NCBI RefSeq assembly: GCF_028712425.1
Contig: NZ_JAQTQD010000006.1
Location: 62,001 to 126,000, forward strand
Direction: 5' to 3'
DNA from: Methanoregula sp.
GTDB lineage: Archaea; Halobacteriota; Methanomicrobia; Methanomicrobiales; Methanospirillaceae
DNA length: 64,000 nt
Within the stretch, counting starts at the first letter, position 1, and each line of letters starts with the position of its first letter. The translations under genes and the position numbers were made by a program. The notes below the pieces were generated by a model that saw nothing but the letters and a program-made list of their open reading frames with translations, had not been told where the DNA came from and did not search any database. Positions 51,918 to 60,409 of this stretch are shown here, piece after piece.

Positions 51918-52364
51918 TTATGATGTCGGAGTCGCGGGAGTGGTAACCGGTTCAGGTGCCGGTGTTGCAGGTTCACAGGTATACTGCCGGGAATTCTTCT
52001 TCTTCGTGACCCAGACCAGGTCCCCCTCGGCAAACGCGAACGCCTGCATCAGGAGGACCTGCACATGAGGCGGGACAAACGAGGTGTCGGTAGCCTGCGG
52101 CGTGAGCAGGAATTTCTTCACCCGCGATCCCCGGCTTGAGGGAAGGGCGTCGAGCGCGGTTATGCACTCATTTTCCGGGATCTGATCGAACGATACGGCA
52201 ATGAAGGCCACTTCATCGTGATACGATCGGTTGCGGGATGCCCGGTACAGGCCAGCCGGTGACTGCACTCCGGTGATCGGTGCACAATTCCATCCGTCGA
52301 ATTCGGAAAAATACTGGCGGATGTCCCGCTCGGCAAAGGTTGTCATGACATCTTTTGAGCCCAT
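51918..52364 (-). CDS. Hypothetical protein, family member 2 (intact parent of 54259-54678)
   Basis: A 148-residue soluble protein beginning MGSKDVMTTFAERDIRQYFS, with the family's EFDGW motif, a conserved VSFDQIPENECITALDALPSS strand-turn (in part) and FAFAEGDLVWVTKKK near the end. The last about 20 residues (TPAPEPVTTPATPTS) are a Pro/Thr/Ala tail, as in the protein at 39561. Function is unknown. A duplicate of most of this gene, including its upstream flank, lies at about 54380-54700. It sits divergent from fmdE. Confidence 0.75.
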   Translation of the reverse strand: MGSKDVMTTFAERDIRQYFSEFDGWNCAPITGVQSPAGLYRASRNRSYHDEVAFIAVSFDQIPENECITALDALPSSRGSRVKKFLLTPQATDTSFVPPHVQVLLMQAFAFAEGDLVWVTKKKNSRQYTCEPATPAPEPVTTPATPTS

Positions 52365-52529
52365 AGTGATCAGGATCCGGTTGTGCGTTTGCCAATATAA
52401 GTTTTGGGAATTTGATTGATTTTATTATGATGTAAAATACAATTAATTACCTTGCAGGTTTTTTGCCTGCACCGGGCACTACCGGAAAAACCCATTATTC
52501 TTGCCGGACAACGGATTGGGGATGTAACA

Positions 52530-52985
52530 ATGAGCGATTATGATATTCTGTTTGCAAAGGCACGGGAATTCCACGGCCATGTCTGCGCCGGGATCGTGCT
52601 GGGGACCCGGCTGACAATTGCCGGCCTCCGGGAACTGGCCATGAATCCCCACGAACACCACCGGGACCTCATTGTGTACATGGAGATCGACCGGTGCGGT
52701 GCCGATGCTGTGCAGGCGATTACCGGGTGTTCACTCGGCCACCGGAGCCTCAAGTTCCGGGACTACGGGAAGTTTGCGGCAACGTTTGTCGACCTGAAGT
52801 CCGGCCAGGCCGTGCGGATTGCCGTTGACGAGAAGAACCGGGCAAAGCACGACCAGATGGACCCAAAGGAGATGCTGGAGCACCTGGGCACGGTTCCCGA
52901 GGACGAGATCCTGAGGATCCAACGTGTCTCCATTGACATTCCCGAGAACGATATCCCGGGGATGCCGAAGCACAAGACGGTCTGA
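52530..52985 (+). CDS. fmdE: FmdE-family protein, ending at an in-frame TGA
   Basis: A 151-residue FmdE-domain protein (tungsten formylmethanofuran dehydrogenase subunit E family). Family residues are visible: FHGHVCAG (His15, His17, Cys19), the Cys56 of DRCGAD and Cys67 of TGCSLGH. The reading frame meets TGA at 52983-52985, immediately after KHKTV. In full-length family members a zinc ribbon of about 35 residues follows; the same ribbon is encoded here, in the same frame, straight after the TGA (see the next entry). So the protein is either truncated or read through. The start ATG at 52530 was preferred because it gives MSDYDILFAKARE, the normal N-terminus. Confidence 0.85.
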   Translation: MSDYDILFAKAREFHGHVCAGIVLGTRLTIAGLRELAMNPHEHHRDLIVYMEIDRCGADAVQAITGCSLGHRSLKFRDYGKFAATFVDLKSGQAVRIAVDEKNRAKHDQMDPKEMLEHLGTVPEDEILRIQRVSIDIPENDIPGMPKHKTV

Positions 52986-53087
52986 ACGAGATGCGGCGAG
53001 CGGGTCATGGACGGCCGCGAGGTTGTGCGGGACGGTAAAGCCGTGTGCAAAGCCTGTGCGGACGGGGCGTATTACCGGGTATTGTGA
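52983..53087 (+). pseudogene. Zinc-ribbon end of fmdE, separated by an in-frame TGA
   Basis: After the TGA the same frame reads TRCGERVMDGREVVRDGKAV then CKACADGAYYRVL, ending at TGA 53085-53087. This is the known C-terminal CX2C...CX2C ribbon of FmdE. Counting back, the TGA occupies the position of the first ribbon Cys (X-T-R-C). No frameshift or further stop is present in the 33 codons, so the damage, if any, is a single base (TGT or TGC to TGA). Possible explanations are a recent nonsense mutation, a sequencing error, selenocysteine or TGA readthrough. Confidence 0.75.
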
Positions 53088-53313
53088 TCCCGGTCCCGGA
53101 TCAGAGCCCCTCCCGGACACTCCGGCCGGGCTCATGTCCGGATTATCCCCCTTTTTTCGAACTAAAAGGCACCAATTAAGCTATTTTTGGAGCCTGAAAT
53201 GACCTCCAGATACATAAAATAACGTTAATTTAACCGTTTTTTCAAAACTGTACCCTGTAATTCGGCAAAAAAAGCGATTTGTACAAAATCCGTTTTCCAA
53301 AATGGCCTCCGAT

Positions 53314-53731
53314 CCGAAAAATAAACCCAAATTGAAGAGATAATTTTTCCACAAACCTGAACTCGAAGAACGCCGACGCGTTCTTCTCGACCTCCTGGTC
53401 TGATGACCAGTCGGTTTTTCAAAATGGGCTCCGTGTTCGAAGATTTCTGGAGAAATCTTCTCGACCTCCTGGTCTGATGACCAGTCGGTTCCGAAAAATA
53501 AGTCCAAATTGAAGAGATAATTTTTCCACAAACCTGAACTCGAAGAACGCCGACGCGTTCTTCTCGACCTCCTGGTCTGAAGACCAGTCGGTTTTTCAAA
53601 ATGGGCTCCGTGTTCGAAGATTTCTGGAGAAATCTTCTCGACCTCCTGGTCTGATGACCAGTCGGTTCCGAAAAATAAGTCCAAATTGAAGAGATAATTT
53701 TTCCACAAACCTGAACTCGAAGAACGCTGAT
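53314..53731. repeat. 177-bp tandem repeat, 2.3 copies, with nested hairpins
   Basis: Unit boundaries at 53314, 53491 and 53668 start CCGAAAAATAA; the last copy is incomplete. Each unit has two modules. One is GAAGAACGC-CGAC-GCGTTCTTC, the other GAAGATTTC-TGGA-GAAATCTTC; both are nine-base stems with four-base loops, and both are followed by CTCGACCTCCTGGTCTGATG and a second small palindrome CTGGTC-TGAT-GACCAG. The stems differ in sequence but keep pairing. The flanks 53088-53313 and 53732-53821 hold no supported gene. The single copy at 36516-36620 shows that the family is dispersed. Confidence 0.85.
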
Positions 53732-53821
53732 AGGTTCTGTTAACTCCTCGTGAGATCCAAAAGAGTGTTAACTGGCGTGGGATACTTTCATTTTTCATCT
53801 TTCAAATCCCATCCAAACCTG

Positions 53822-54037
53822 ATGAGAGATCCAGCAAGAATCGCGACTATCCTTGAAAAGATGAATGCGCTGTGGCAACAGTATCCGGACATGCGGTTCG
53901 GGCAACTGATGTACACATTATTTGCCATGCTCCCGGAAACCAAGAGAACCGCCGGAAGCGGGATTGATTCTTTCCACGTTGAAGATGCCGATTTTGAAAA
54001 ACTGGTAGACCGAGTGCTGGAAAACGGACTGGATTAA
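53822..54037 (+). CDS. Small hypothetical protein
   Basis: A 71-residue protein starting MRDPARIATILEKMNALWQQ, then YPDMRFGQLMYTLF and ending in an acidic helix (VEDADFEKLVDRVLENGLD). It resembles a small family whose members share the PDxRFGQL motif and an ED motif; the function is unknown. The start at 53822 was chosen because the upstream in-frame part lies in the repeat-flanking DNA and is not conserved in style. It lies next to the tandem repeat and the transposase scar, in a region of rearrangement. Confidence 0.6.
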   Translation: MRDPARIATILEKMNALWQQYPDMRFGQLMYTLFAMLPETKRTAGSGIDSFHVEDADFEKLVDRVLENGLD

Positions 54038-54043
54038 AAAGAG

Positions 54044-54163
54044 TTATTTTGCCTGTGCTGCGTTCTGGATCAGGGTCATCCACTTGTTTTCTCCCTCGAC
54101 TACGATCCCGCAGGCTTCAGCTGGAGTCTTGCCATCAAGTGCTTCGTGCGGGCAGTACCTCGT
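54044..54163 (-). pseudogene. C-terminal remnant of a transposase/integrase
   Basis: On the minus strand a frame ending at TAA (54044-54046) encodes CPHEALDGKTPAEACGIVVE followed by a tail ending WMTLIQNAAQAK. The PHxALxGKTPAE pattern is the usual C-terminal end of DDE-type transposases (after the last catalytic Glu), and the WMTLIQN ending is typical for archaeal elements. Upstream the frame meets a stop at 54164-54166. The catalytic core is absent. This is an insertion-sequence scar at the breakpoint of the duplicated gene copy to its right. Confidence 0.6.
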
Positions 54164-54258
54164 TCATCCGGTCCCTTAGTTCCATGATGGAACAGACAAG
54201 ATCGCGGTGAGCCGCTTCAAGTTTCCAGTACGGGATTTCCGGGTCTCGTTCACGCAGC

Positions 54259-54678
54259 TCATCCTCGGTATTTTTCCGGACTTTCCGGCTGGTGGTGTTC
54301 CTGCTCCGAACTGGAGTGCGCGGAGGCCGGTCCGGCGCTCCACGAGATGCGGGGTAGTCTTTGCAGGATCTGTACATGCGGAGGGACGAGCGAGATATCG
54401 CTAGCCTGGGGCGTGAGAAGGACCATTTTCACCCTTGACCCGCGGCTGGAGGGAAGAGCGTCAAGCGCGGTTATGCACTCATTTTCCGGGATCTGATCGA
54501 ACGATACGGCAATGAAAGCCACTTCTTCGTGATACGATCGGTTGCGGGAGTCCCGGAACAGTGCAACAGACGATTGCATGCCATTGATCGGCGCTACATT
54601 CCACCCGTCGAATTCGGAGAACTGCTGGCGGATGTCCCGCTCAGCGAAGGTTGTCATGACATCCTTTTGTGAGCCCAT
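54259..54678 (-). pseudogene. Truncated duplicate of the hypothetical gene at 51918-52364
   Basis: Codons from 54678 down to about 54370 are near-identical (about 90% by eye) to the gene at 51918-52364: MGSQKDVMTTFAERDIRQ, the EFDGW motif, VSFDQIPENECITALDALPS and VPPHVQIL. After that the frame runs into unrelated sequence (QRLPRISWSAGPASAH...) down to a chance stop at 54259, so the FAFAEGDLVWV end is lost. The upstream flank is also duplicated. The breakpoint near 54370 abuts 54167-54370, a stretch of unassigned DNA next to the transposase scar. Confidence 0.75.
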
Positions 54679-54824
54679 AGTTATCGTGATCGGGCAGTCT
54701 GTTGGACCATGTAAGTTTTAGGAATTTGGTTAATTTTTTTAAAAATTAAACAAAAATAGTTAAATAACACCCTGAATCATTGGATATGGTTAAACCTGAA
54801 CCCAATTTTCAAGGGAGAAATACG

Positions 54825-56468
54825 ATGAATATCAACCCGGGCGAGAAGAAAAAACTGATCATCATTGGGGGCTTCTGCCTCCTTGCAATCACAGCACTCT
54901 GCGTTGCTGCATGGGGTACAGGATCCGCGATGACTGCCAACAAGAATGTAACCGGGAACCCGCAGCTCTCTGTAACTGAAGTCATTATCCCTGTCAGCTC
55001 GCCCTCATCGGTTACCTATTCGAGCAGTATGCAGAAAGGCGGCGTACCTCCAGGGATTTACCAGGGCCTGGTCATAAAGGATCTCAATGGTACGTTCGAT
55101 CCCGCCCTTGCGGAGAGCTGGGAAGTATCTGCCGATGCGAAAACCTGGACATTCCACCTTGCGAAGGATGCCTTCTGGAACGATGGCGTCCCATTCACCT
55201 GCTCCGATGTGAAGTTCACGAATGATTACCTGAAAGCCAACAATGTTACGCTGGCATATGTACTCCATGATGTGCAATCTGTCGATTGTCCAGATGACCA
55301 CACGGCCGTTTTCACGCTGAAGACTTCATATTCCGCGTTCCTTGACCAGATTTCACGCCAGCCGGGGATCACTATTTCTCCCCGGCATATCTGGCAGAAT
55401 ATCACTGACCCGCAGCATTATGAGGATACGAAGTTTATCGGAACGGGTCCGTTCATCTTTGATCAGAATACTGCCGGTTACACCCGTGTCCTGAAGAACG
55501 ATGCCTACTATGGCAAAAAGGCACAGGTCAGCGGCGTTGTCCTCAAGGTGATCACCAACCCGGACAGCCAGGTGCTGGCACTGAAGAACGGAGAGATCGA
55601 TGTCGTGTCCGATATCTCCCCTGCAGTGGCACAAAGCCTGAAGGGTGAGAAGAATATCGCGCTGTACTCAATAAACGATACAGGTGCATACGAAGTCGCT
55701 TTCAACCTTGCGCAGTATCCGTCCAACATCCCTGCGTTCAGAAAAGCGATGAGCCATGCCGTGGACCGCAACACGATCAGTTCGCTCTTTGGCACCGGTC
55801 GTCCCACAGAGACAACGTTCCTGATCCCAAGCCTTGCCGGAATTTATGTCAATCCGGCTGACGTGGGGATGTATAACTATGATCTGGCCGAAGCAAAGAA
55901 GATCTTATCGGACGCCGGGTTCACCTGGGATAAGAGAGGGAATCTTCTCGGACCTGATGGAAAAGCAATCACCCTGACAATCCCGACCAACACTATGGCC
56001 CAGACCGGCGGGACTGACAAGATCCTCTCGGTCCTGAAAAATGACTGGGGTAAGCTTGGTATCAGTATGAGCACGGTCACCTATGATGACAAAAAACAGT
56101 ACCGGAAGGCTGTTAACGCCAATGCGGTCTTCATTGACTCGTTCCCCGTGACCCTCCATGACGATGCTGATGCGCTCTCGAATTTTGCCGTCACGCCACT
56201 CCAGGAGACGAATTATTACAACTATAACAACCCGGAATACAATGCACTGCTGGATGAAATTCATGATACCACAGATCAGCAGGAAATTCTGAAGAAGGCA
56301 TATCAGCTCCAGGATATCCTTTCCCGGGACATCCCGACTGTACCAGTCTGCACTTCCGATACCATTGTTGCCTACCGGTCTGACCGTTTCACCGGCTGGG
56401 ATCTCGGGCCCGGTTATTACAGTGTAACAGATCCACGAGTGCTGACAAATCTCATCCCTGTCCGTTGA
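54825..56468 (+). CDS. ABC transporter substrate-binding protein (peptide/nickel type)
   Basis: A 547-residue SBP_bac_5 protein. The N-terminus has one hydrophobic segment (KKLIIIGGFCLLAITALCVA) that acts as signal anchor; there is no clear lipobox. The body has the family landmarks (YQGLVIKDLNGTFDPALAESWE, DAFWNDGVPFTCSDVKFT, and AYRSDRFTGWDLGPGYYS at the end). It is the first gene of a five-gene transporter. Members of this group carry peptides, nickel or metal-chelate complexes; nickel or a metallophore is attractive in a methanogen but not shown. An ATG 45 bases upstream is also open, but AGGGAG fits the start used here. Confidence 0.88.
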   Translation: MNINPGEKKKLIIIGGFCLLAITALCVAAWGTGSAMTANKNVTGNPQLSVTEVIIPVSSPSSVTYSSSMQKGGVPPGIYQGLVIKDLNGTFDPALAESWEVSADAKTWTFHLAKDAFWNDGVPFTCSDVKFTNDYLKANNVTLAYVLHDVQSVDCPDDHTAVFTLKTSYSAFLDQISRQPGITISPRHIWQNITDPQHYEDTKFIGTGPFIFDQNTAGYTRVLKNDAYYGKKAQVSGVVLKVITNPDSQVLALKNGEIDVVSDISPAVAQSLKGEKNIALYSINDTGAYEVAFNLAQYPSNIPAFRKAMSHAVDRNTISSLFGTGRPTETTFLIPSLAGIYVNPADVGMYNYDLAEAKKILSDAGFTWDKRGNLLGPDGKAITLTIPTNTMAQTGGTDKILSVLKNDWGKLGISMSTVTYDDKKQYRKAVNANAVFIDSFPVTLHDDADALSNFAVTPLQETNYYNYNNPEYNALLDEIHDTTDQQEILKKAYQLQDILSRDIPTVPVCTSDTIVAYRSDRFTGWDLGPGYYSVTDPRVLTNLIPVR

Positions 56469-56494
56469 CCGGGTGTTCTCACCGGGACTCCTCC

Positions 56495-57478
56495 ATGATT
56501 GACGGGCAGTATCTCCTTAGGAGGATCGGGTACAGCGGCGCGGCGTTCTTCGTCTGCGTCACGATCACCTTTTTCATCCTGCACCTGATGCCCGGTGATT
56601 ACATCACCAATTACCTTCTTTCCCTGTCGAACACACTTCCAAAAGAGGCTGTGGAACAGTTCTACCAGCAGTATGGGCTGGATCGCCCGCTGCCGGAACA
56701 ATACATGATCTATATTCTCAACATCCTGCAGGGCAACTGGGGGTATTCGTACCAGTACGGCCTGCCGGTTTTTCCCATGATCATGGAAAAGCTCTCCTGG
56801 TCGCTTGTCATCCTGCTCCCCGCTACGGTTACCGGTATCCTCATCGGGACCGTACTCGGGGCATGGTCCGGCTGGAAATCCGGGGGAAAGAAAGATCTCG
56901 CGCTGTTCAACATCATGATTGTCTTCCGGGCAATTCCGGAATTCTGGTGGGCGATCATGGCGGTATGGATCTTCGCTTTTTACCTCCAGTGGTTCCCGCT
57001 CGGGGGGTTCACGAGCATCAGTGTCCTGACCTCAGGGATGGATCCCTGGGATGTGCTGTACCACGCAATTCTCCCGATAGGCCTTATGGCGTCGTTCATC
57101 GCGGCCGGGAACTACTACGTGATGCGCAATTCGATGATCGCGGTAATCGGTGAGGACTATATCACGACAGCCCGGGCAAAGGGGCTTGACGAACGTGCCG
57201 TTCTCTGGCGCCATGCGCTGAAAAATGCACTTCTTCCAATGGCGACAATGACGACATTCCAGATCGCCGGCATTATCATGGGCAATGTCTTCATCGAGAC
57301 TGTCTTTTCCTGGCCGGGCATCGGGCTTCTGACAACCGAAGCGCTCAGTATACGGGACCTGCCGCTGCTCGAAGGGATCTTCCTGTTGGATGCTCTCATG
57401 ACGATCGGGGCCATGCTGACAGCCGACATCCTTGCATCGTACCTCGACCCGCGGATCCGGATGGGTGGCCATGACTAG
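56495..57478 (+). CDS. ABC transporter permease 1 (DppB/NikB type)
   Basis: A 327-residue inner-membrane permease with about six transmembrane helices, the usual N-terminal FFVCVTITFFILHLMPGD and the ABC-coupling EAA-like loop DYITTARAKGLDERAVLWRHAL. It starts 27 bases after the binding-protein gene and overlaps the next gene by eight bases (ATGACTAG). Confidence 0.93.
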   Translation: MIDGQYLLRRIGYSGAAFFVCVTITFFILHLMPGDYITNYLLSLSNTLPKEAVEQFYQQYGLDRPLPEQYMIYILNILQGNWGYSYQYGLPVFPMIMEKLSWSLVILLPATVTGILIGTVLGAWSGWKSGGKKDLALFNIMIVFRAIPEFWWAIMAVWIFAFYLQWFPLGGFTSISVLTSGMDPWDVLYHAILPIGLMASFIAAGNYYVMRNSMIAVIGEDYITTARAKGLDERAVLWRHALKNALLPMATMTTFQIAGIIMGNVFIETVFSWPGIGLLTTEALSIRDLPLLEGIFLLDALMTIGAMLTADILASYLDPRIRMGGHD

Positions 57479-58292
57479 GAATATTCTTCTCCTGTTGAGC
57501 GTGGCGATCCTCTGCATGTACTTCGCGATTGCCGCATGTGCTCCATTCATTGCACCCTATACCGCCTCGGAGATCACCGGGGCCCCACTCCAGCCCCCGG
57601 GCAACGGGCATCTGTTCGGGACAAATCAGGTAGGACAGGACATTTTCAGCCAGCTGGTTTACGGGGCGCAGATCACTTTGGTATTCGGGTTTGGATCAGC
57701 ATTGCTGTCAGTGGCGATCAGTACCTGGGCCGGAACCGTTCTCGGTTATTATGGGGGGAGAGTTGATGAGGTGGTCTGCAGGATTCTCGATGTCATGATG
57801 CCCATTCCCACCTTCCCCCTCCTTATCGTGCTGACGGCATTCTTTAATCCCGGGGTTATCCAGGTCAGTATTCTTATGGGTGTCCTCGGGAGCATCCACG
57901 GGATCCGTCTTATCCGGGCTCCGGCACTCTCTCTATCGCAGACGCCGTTTGTTGAGGGGGCAAAATCCATCGGCGCTTCGGATTTCCATATCATATCCCG
58001 CCATATCCTCCCGAACCTGATGCCGATCGTAACAACGAAGTTTGTCTCATCCTCTCAGCACTATCTCGTCATGGGTGTGGGACTGAGTTTCATCGGGCTC
58101 TGGGACACGATGACGGTTGACTGGGGTTCGATGATCCAGAACGCCTACGCGTACGGCGCACTCTCTCTGGGGCTCTGGTGGTGGATCCTCCCGCCGGGCA
58201 TCGCGGTTGTCGGCATCTCCCTCGCCCTAGCCCTCGCCGGGTACAGCCTTGAAGAGATCTTCAATCCAAGGGTCGGGGTAAACCGCATATGA
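57471..58292 (+). CDS. ABC transporter permease 2 (DppC/NikC type)
   Basis: A 273-residue permease with about six transmembrane helices; LFGTNQVGQDIFSQLVYG and the coupling loop EGAKSIGASDFHIISRHILP are typical. It starts inside the end of permease 1 (eight-base overlap) and overlaps the following ATPase gene by four bases. The frame chosen begins MTRNILLLLS. Confidence 0.93.
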   Translation: MTRNILLLLSVAILCMYFAIAACAPFIAPYTASEITGAPLQPPGNGHLFGTNQVGQDIFSQLVYGAQITLVFGFGSALLSVAISTWAGTVLGYYGGRVDEVVCRILDVMMPIPTFPLLIVLTAFFNPGVIQVSILMGVLGSIHGIRLIRAPALSLSQTPFVEGAKSIGASDFHIISRHILPNLMPIVTTKFVSSSQHYLVMGVGLSFIGLWDTMTVDWGSMIQNAYAYGALSLGLWWWILPPGIAVVGISLALALAGYSLEEIFNPRVGVNRI

Positions 58293-59224
58293 GCCTGCTC
58301 ACGATCAACAACCTTTCCGTCCAGTTCGAAACCGCAGGTGCTACAGTACCGGTGCTCGACAGGATCGATTTTGAGGTGGCAGCAGGCGACCATATTGCCC
58401 TCATCGGGGAGTCCGGGTGCGGCAAAACCGTACTCGGCATGTCGGTGATGCGCCTCCTGCCGCCCAATGCACGGATCACCGGAGCGATTCGGTACGCCGG
58501 TTCCGATCTCCTGCAGGTGGCTGAACGGGAGATGCAGCAGATACGCGGGAGAGGGATCGCCCTGATATCCCAGAATTCTGTATCTTCGCTCAACCCGGTC
58601 GTCAGGATAGGCGACCAGATCGCAGAATCGCTCTCCCTCCATACTCAATACAGGGGAGATGATCTACGCCATGAGGTTATCCGGCTGCTCGCGGAACTCG
58701 GGATCGAGCAGCCGGAAGAGAGTGTGCAAAAATTTCCCCACCAGTTCTCCGGGGGTATGAGGGAGCGCATCCTGGTTGCCATGGCACTTGCATGTAATCC
58801 GGATATTATAATTGCCGATGAGCCAACCACCGGGCTGGATGCACTGGTGAAAGTCCAGATCCTCCGGCTCTTAAAGAAGGCTATGCAGGGGCGGACACTC
58901 CTCTTGATCACCCACGACCTGGGGACAGCTTTTACCCTGGCATCCCGGACTGCCGTAATGTATGCCGGAGAGATCCTTGAGTGCGGCCCCACTTCAGAGG
59001 TATTCTCGCATCCCCGGCATCCGTACACGCAGGGGCTCCTTGCATCTTCACCGTCAGCAGGGTTCCACCCCATTCCCGGCCTGAGCCCGGCTCCCGGGCA
59101 GGTCCCGTCCGGCTGCCGGTTCTGTCCGCGATGCTCCTGTGCTATGGATACGTGCAGGTCTCTGCATCCCCATCTGAAAGAGACCGGCCGGGGCCGTCGG
59201 GTCAGGTGTTTCCGGTATGATTGA
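58289..59224 (+). CDS. ABC transporter ATPase 1 (DppD/NikD type)
   Basis: A 311-residue ATPase with Walker A GESGCGKT, signature FSGGMRERILVAMA and Walker B IIIADEPTTGLD. The C-terminal domain contains the Cys-rich GCRFCPRCSCAMDTC, a version of the oligopeptide-type C-terminal motif with more Cys than usual, which may bind an Fe-S cluster. It overlaps the next ATPase by eight bases. Confidence 0.93.
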   Translation: MSLLTINNLSVQFETAGATVPVLDRIDFEVAAGDHIALIGESGCGKTVLGMSVMRLLPPNARITGAIRYAGSDLLQVAEREMQQIRGRGIALISQNSVSSLNPVVRIGDQIAESLSLHTQYRGDDLRHEVIRLLAELGIEQPEESVQKFPHQFSGGMRERILVAMALACNPDIIIADEPTTGLDALVKVQILRLLKKAMQGRTLLLITHDLGTAFTLASRTAVMYAGEILECGPTSEVFSHPRHPYTQGLLASSPSAGFHPIPGLSPAPGQVPSGCRFCPRCSCAMDTCRSLHPHLKETGRGRRVRCFRYD

Positions 59225-60020
59225 ACTCTGCTCGGTCTCGAAGTATTATACGTCAGGCTTCTTTAAACAGAAACAGACGTACGCGGTACGGGACGTTTCG
59301 TTCTCCATCCGGAAGGGCGATACGCTCGGCCTTGTCGGGGAGAGCGGCAGCGGGAAGTCGACGATCGGGAGGATGGCGCTCCGGCTCACGGAACCAAGTG
59401 CCGGAAGGATCGTGTTTGACGGGATCGACCTGCTTGCCCAGAAAAAACCGGCCCTGCGGGAGATCCGGCCCCGGATGCAGATCGTCTTCCAGGATCCCGA
59501 CACGGCGCTCGACCCGAGGTTCCCCATCGGCGAATCCGTTGCCGAGCCCCTGGCCGTGTGGCACCGGGCCTTTCGCCACGAGCGGGAGGACCGGGTTGCA
59601 GCGCTCTTCGAGATGGTCGGGCTCCAGCCGGAACTTGCGGGCCGCCGGCCCTTCGAGCTCTCGGGAGGCCAGAAGCAGCGGGCGGCCATTGCCCGGGCCA
59701 TTGCGCTCGAACCGGAGTTCCTTGTGCTGGATGAACCGACCGCGGCGCTCGATCTCTCGGTCCAGGCCCAGATACTGAGCCTGATCCAGGTACTCAAAAA
59801 AAGGATGAACCTCACCATCCTCTTCATCTCCCACAACCTCGCGGTTGTAGAGCGGATGAGCGATTCTCTGGCCGTGCTGCATAAAGGAGTGCTGGTGGAA
59901 TCCGGCAGGACTGCTGAGGTACTGGAGCACCCGCAGGATCTCTTCACCAGACAACTCGTTGATGCCGCGAACGGGAGTTATCCATTCTTCAGAAACCGGA
60001 TTATCAGCGTAAACGAATAG
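59217..60020 (+). CDS. ABC transporter ATPase 2 (DppF/NikE type)
   Basis: A 267-residue ATPase with Walker A GESGSGKST, signature LSGGQKQRAAIARA and Walker B LVLDEPTAALDLS, the His of FISHN, and the DppF-type C-terminus. It is the last gene of the transporter operon. The product is shorter than many DppF proteins, which usually have a Cys-rich tail. Confidence 0.93.
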   Translation: MIELCSVSKYYTSGFFKQKQTYAVRDVSFSIRKGDTLGLVGESGSGKSTIGRMALRLTEPSAGRIVFDGIDLLAQKKPALREIRPRMQIVFQDPDTALDPRFPIGESVAEPLAVWHRAFRHEREDRVAALFEMVGLQPELAGRRPFELSGGQKQRAAIARAIALEPEFLVLDEPTAALDLSVQAQILSLIQVLKKRMNLTILFISHNLAVVERMSDSLAVLHKGVLVESGRTAEVLEHPQDLFTRQLVDAANGSYPFFRNRIISVNE

Positions 60021-60409
60021 AACCGGCCTGGAACAGTTTAGTGTGTTTTTGTGTTATGCGCATAGCCCGATGTTGTATTCCGACGTTAAGCAATAGTGAT
60101 CTTAGCCCTGGAACCACGAATATGAGGTAAATAATTATTGTTTATATTACCTGACGAATTCCACCGGATTTATCAATAACAGGTATTCGCCGTGATAACC
60201 AAAGGTGCTTTAATAATACCATGCACTTCGGACTTTTTTTCAAATCGAAGTATTAATAATTAACATAAATTCATTAACAAATGATCGTTGTTAAATACTT
60301 TTAATTAAAATTACATGGCTGGCATGGCAGGACAGGTATACAGCTATGTGGCTGTCGCTCGTGCTCCGCCATGACTCGTCTCATGGACATTTGAGCAAGA
60401 GGAAATTAT
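60021..60409 (+). promoter_or_regulatory. Intergenic region with the pilin-gene promoter
   Basis: No gene is supported in these 389 bases. An AT-rich block TAAATACTTTTAATTAAAATT at about 60293-60313 contains the best TATA candidate, with a leader of about 80 bases. GAGGAAA before the ATG at 60410 is the ribosome-binding site. The leader contains several CATGGC-like words and could be structured. Confidence 0.4.

Noticed and set aside
53380-53670. CRISPR-like array of the repeated CTCGACCTCCTGGTCTGATG element
   Set aside because: Spacing between the four copies is 74, 103 and 74 bases, the intervening DNA repeats as well instead of being unique, and no cas gene lies in the window.
53181-53798. 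A 205-codon minus-strand reading frame across the tandem repeat, encoding repeated SSSSGLWKNYLFN segments
   Set aside because: It is created by the 177-bp repeat (177 is divisible by three, so an open frame repeats). The underlying signal is hairpins, there is no ribosome-binding site, and the frame has no similarity to known protein design.
54135-54377. An 80-codon minus-strand frame between the transposase scar and the truncated duplicate
   Set aside because: It spans at least two unrelated pieces of DNA (part of the truncated gene in the wrong frame and unassigned sequence), with no ribosome-binding site. The segment DELRERDPEIPYWKLEAAHR has some charged-helix character but no recognised family.
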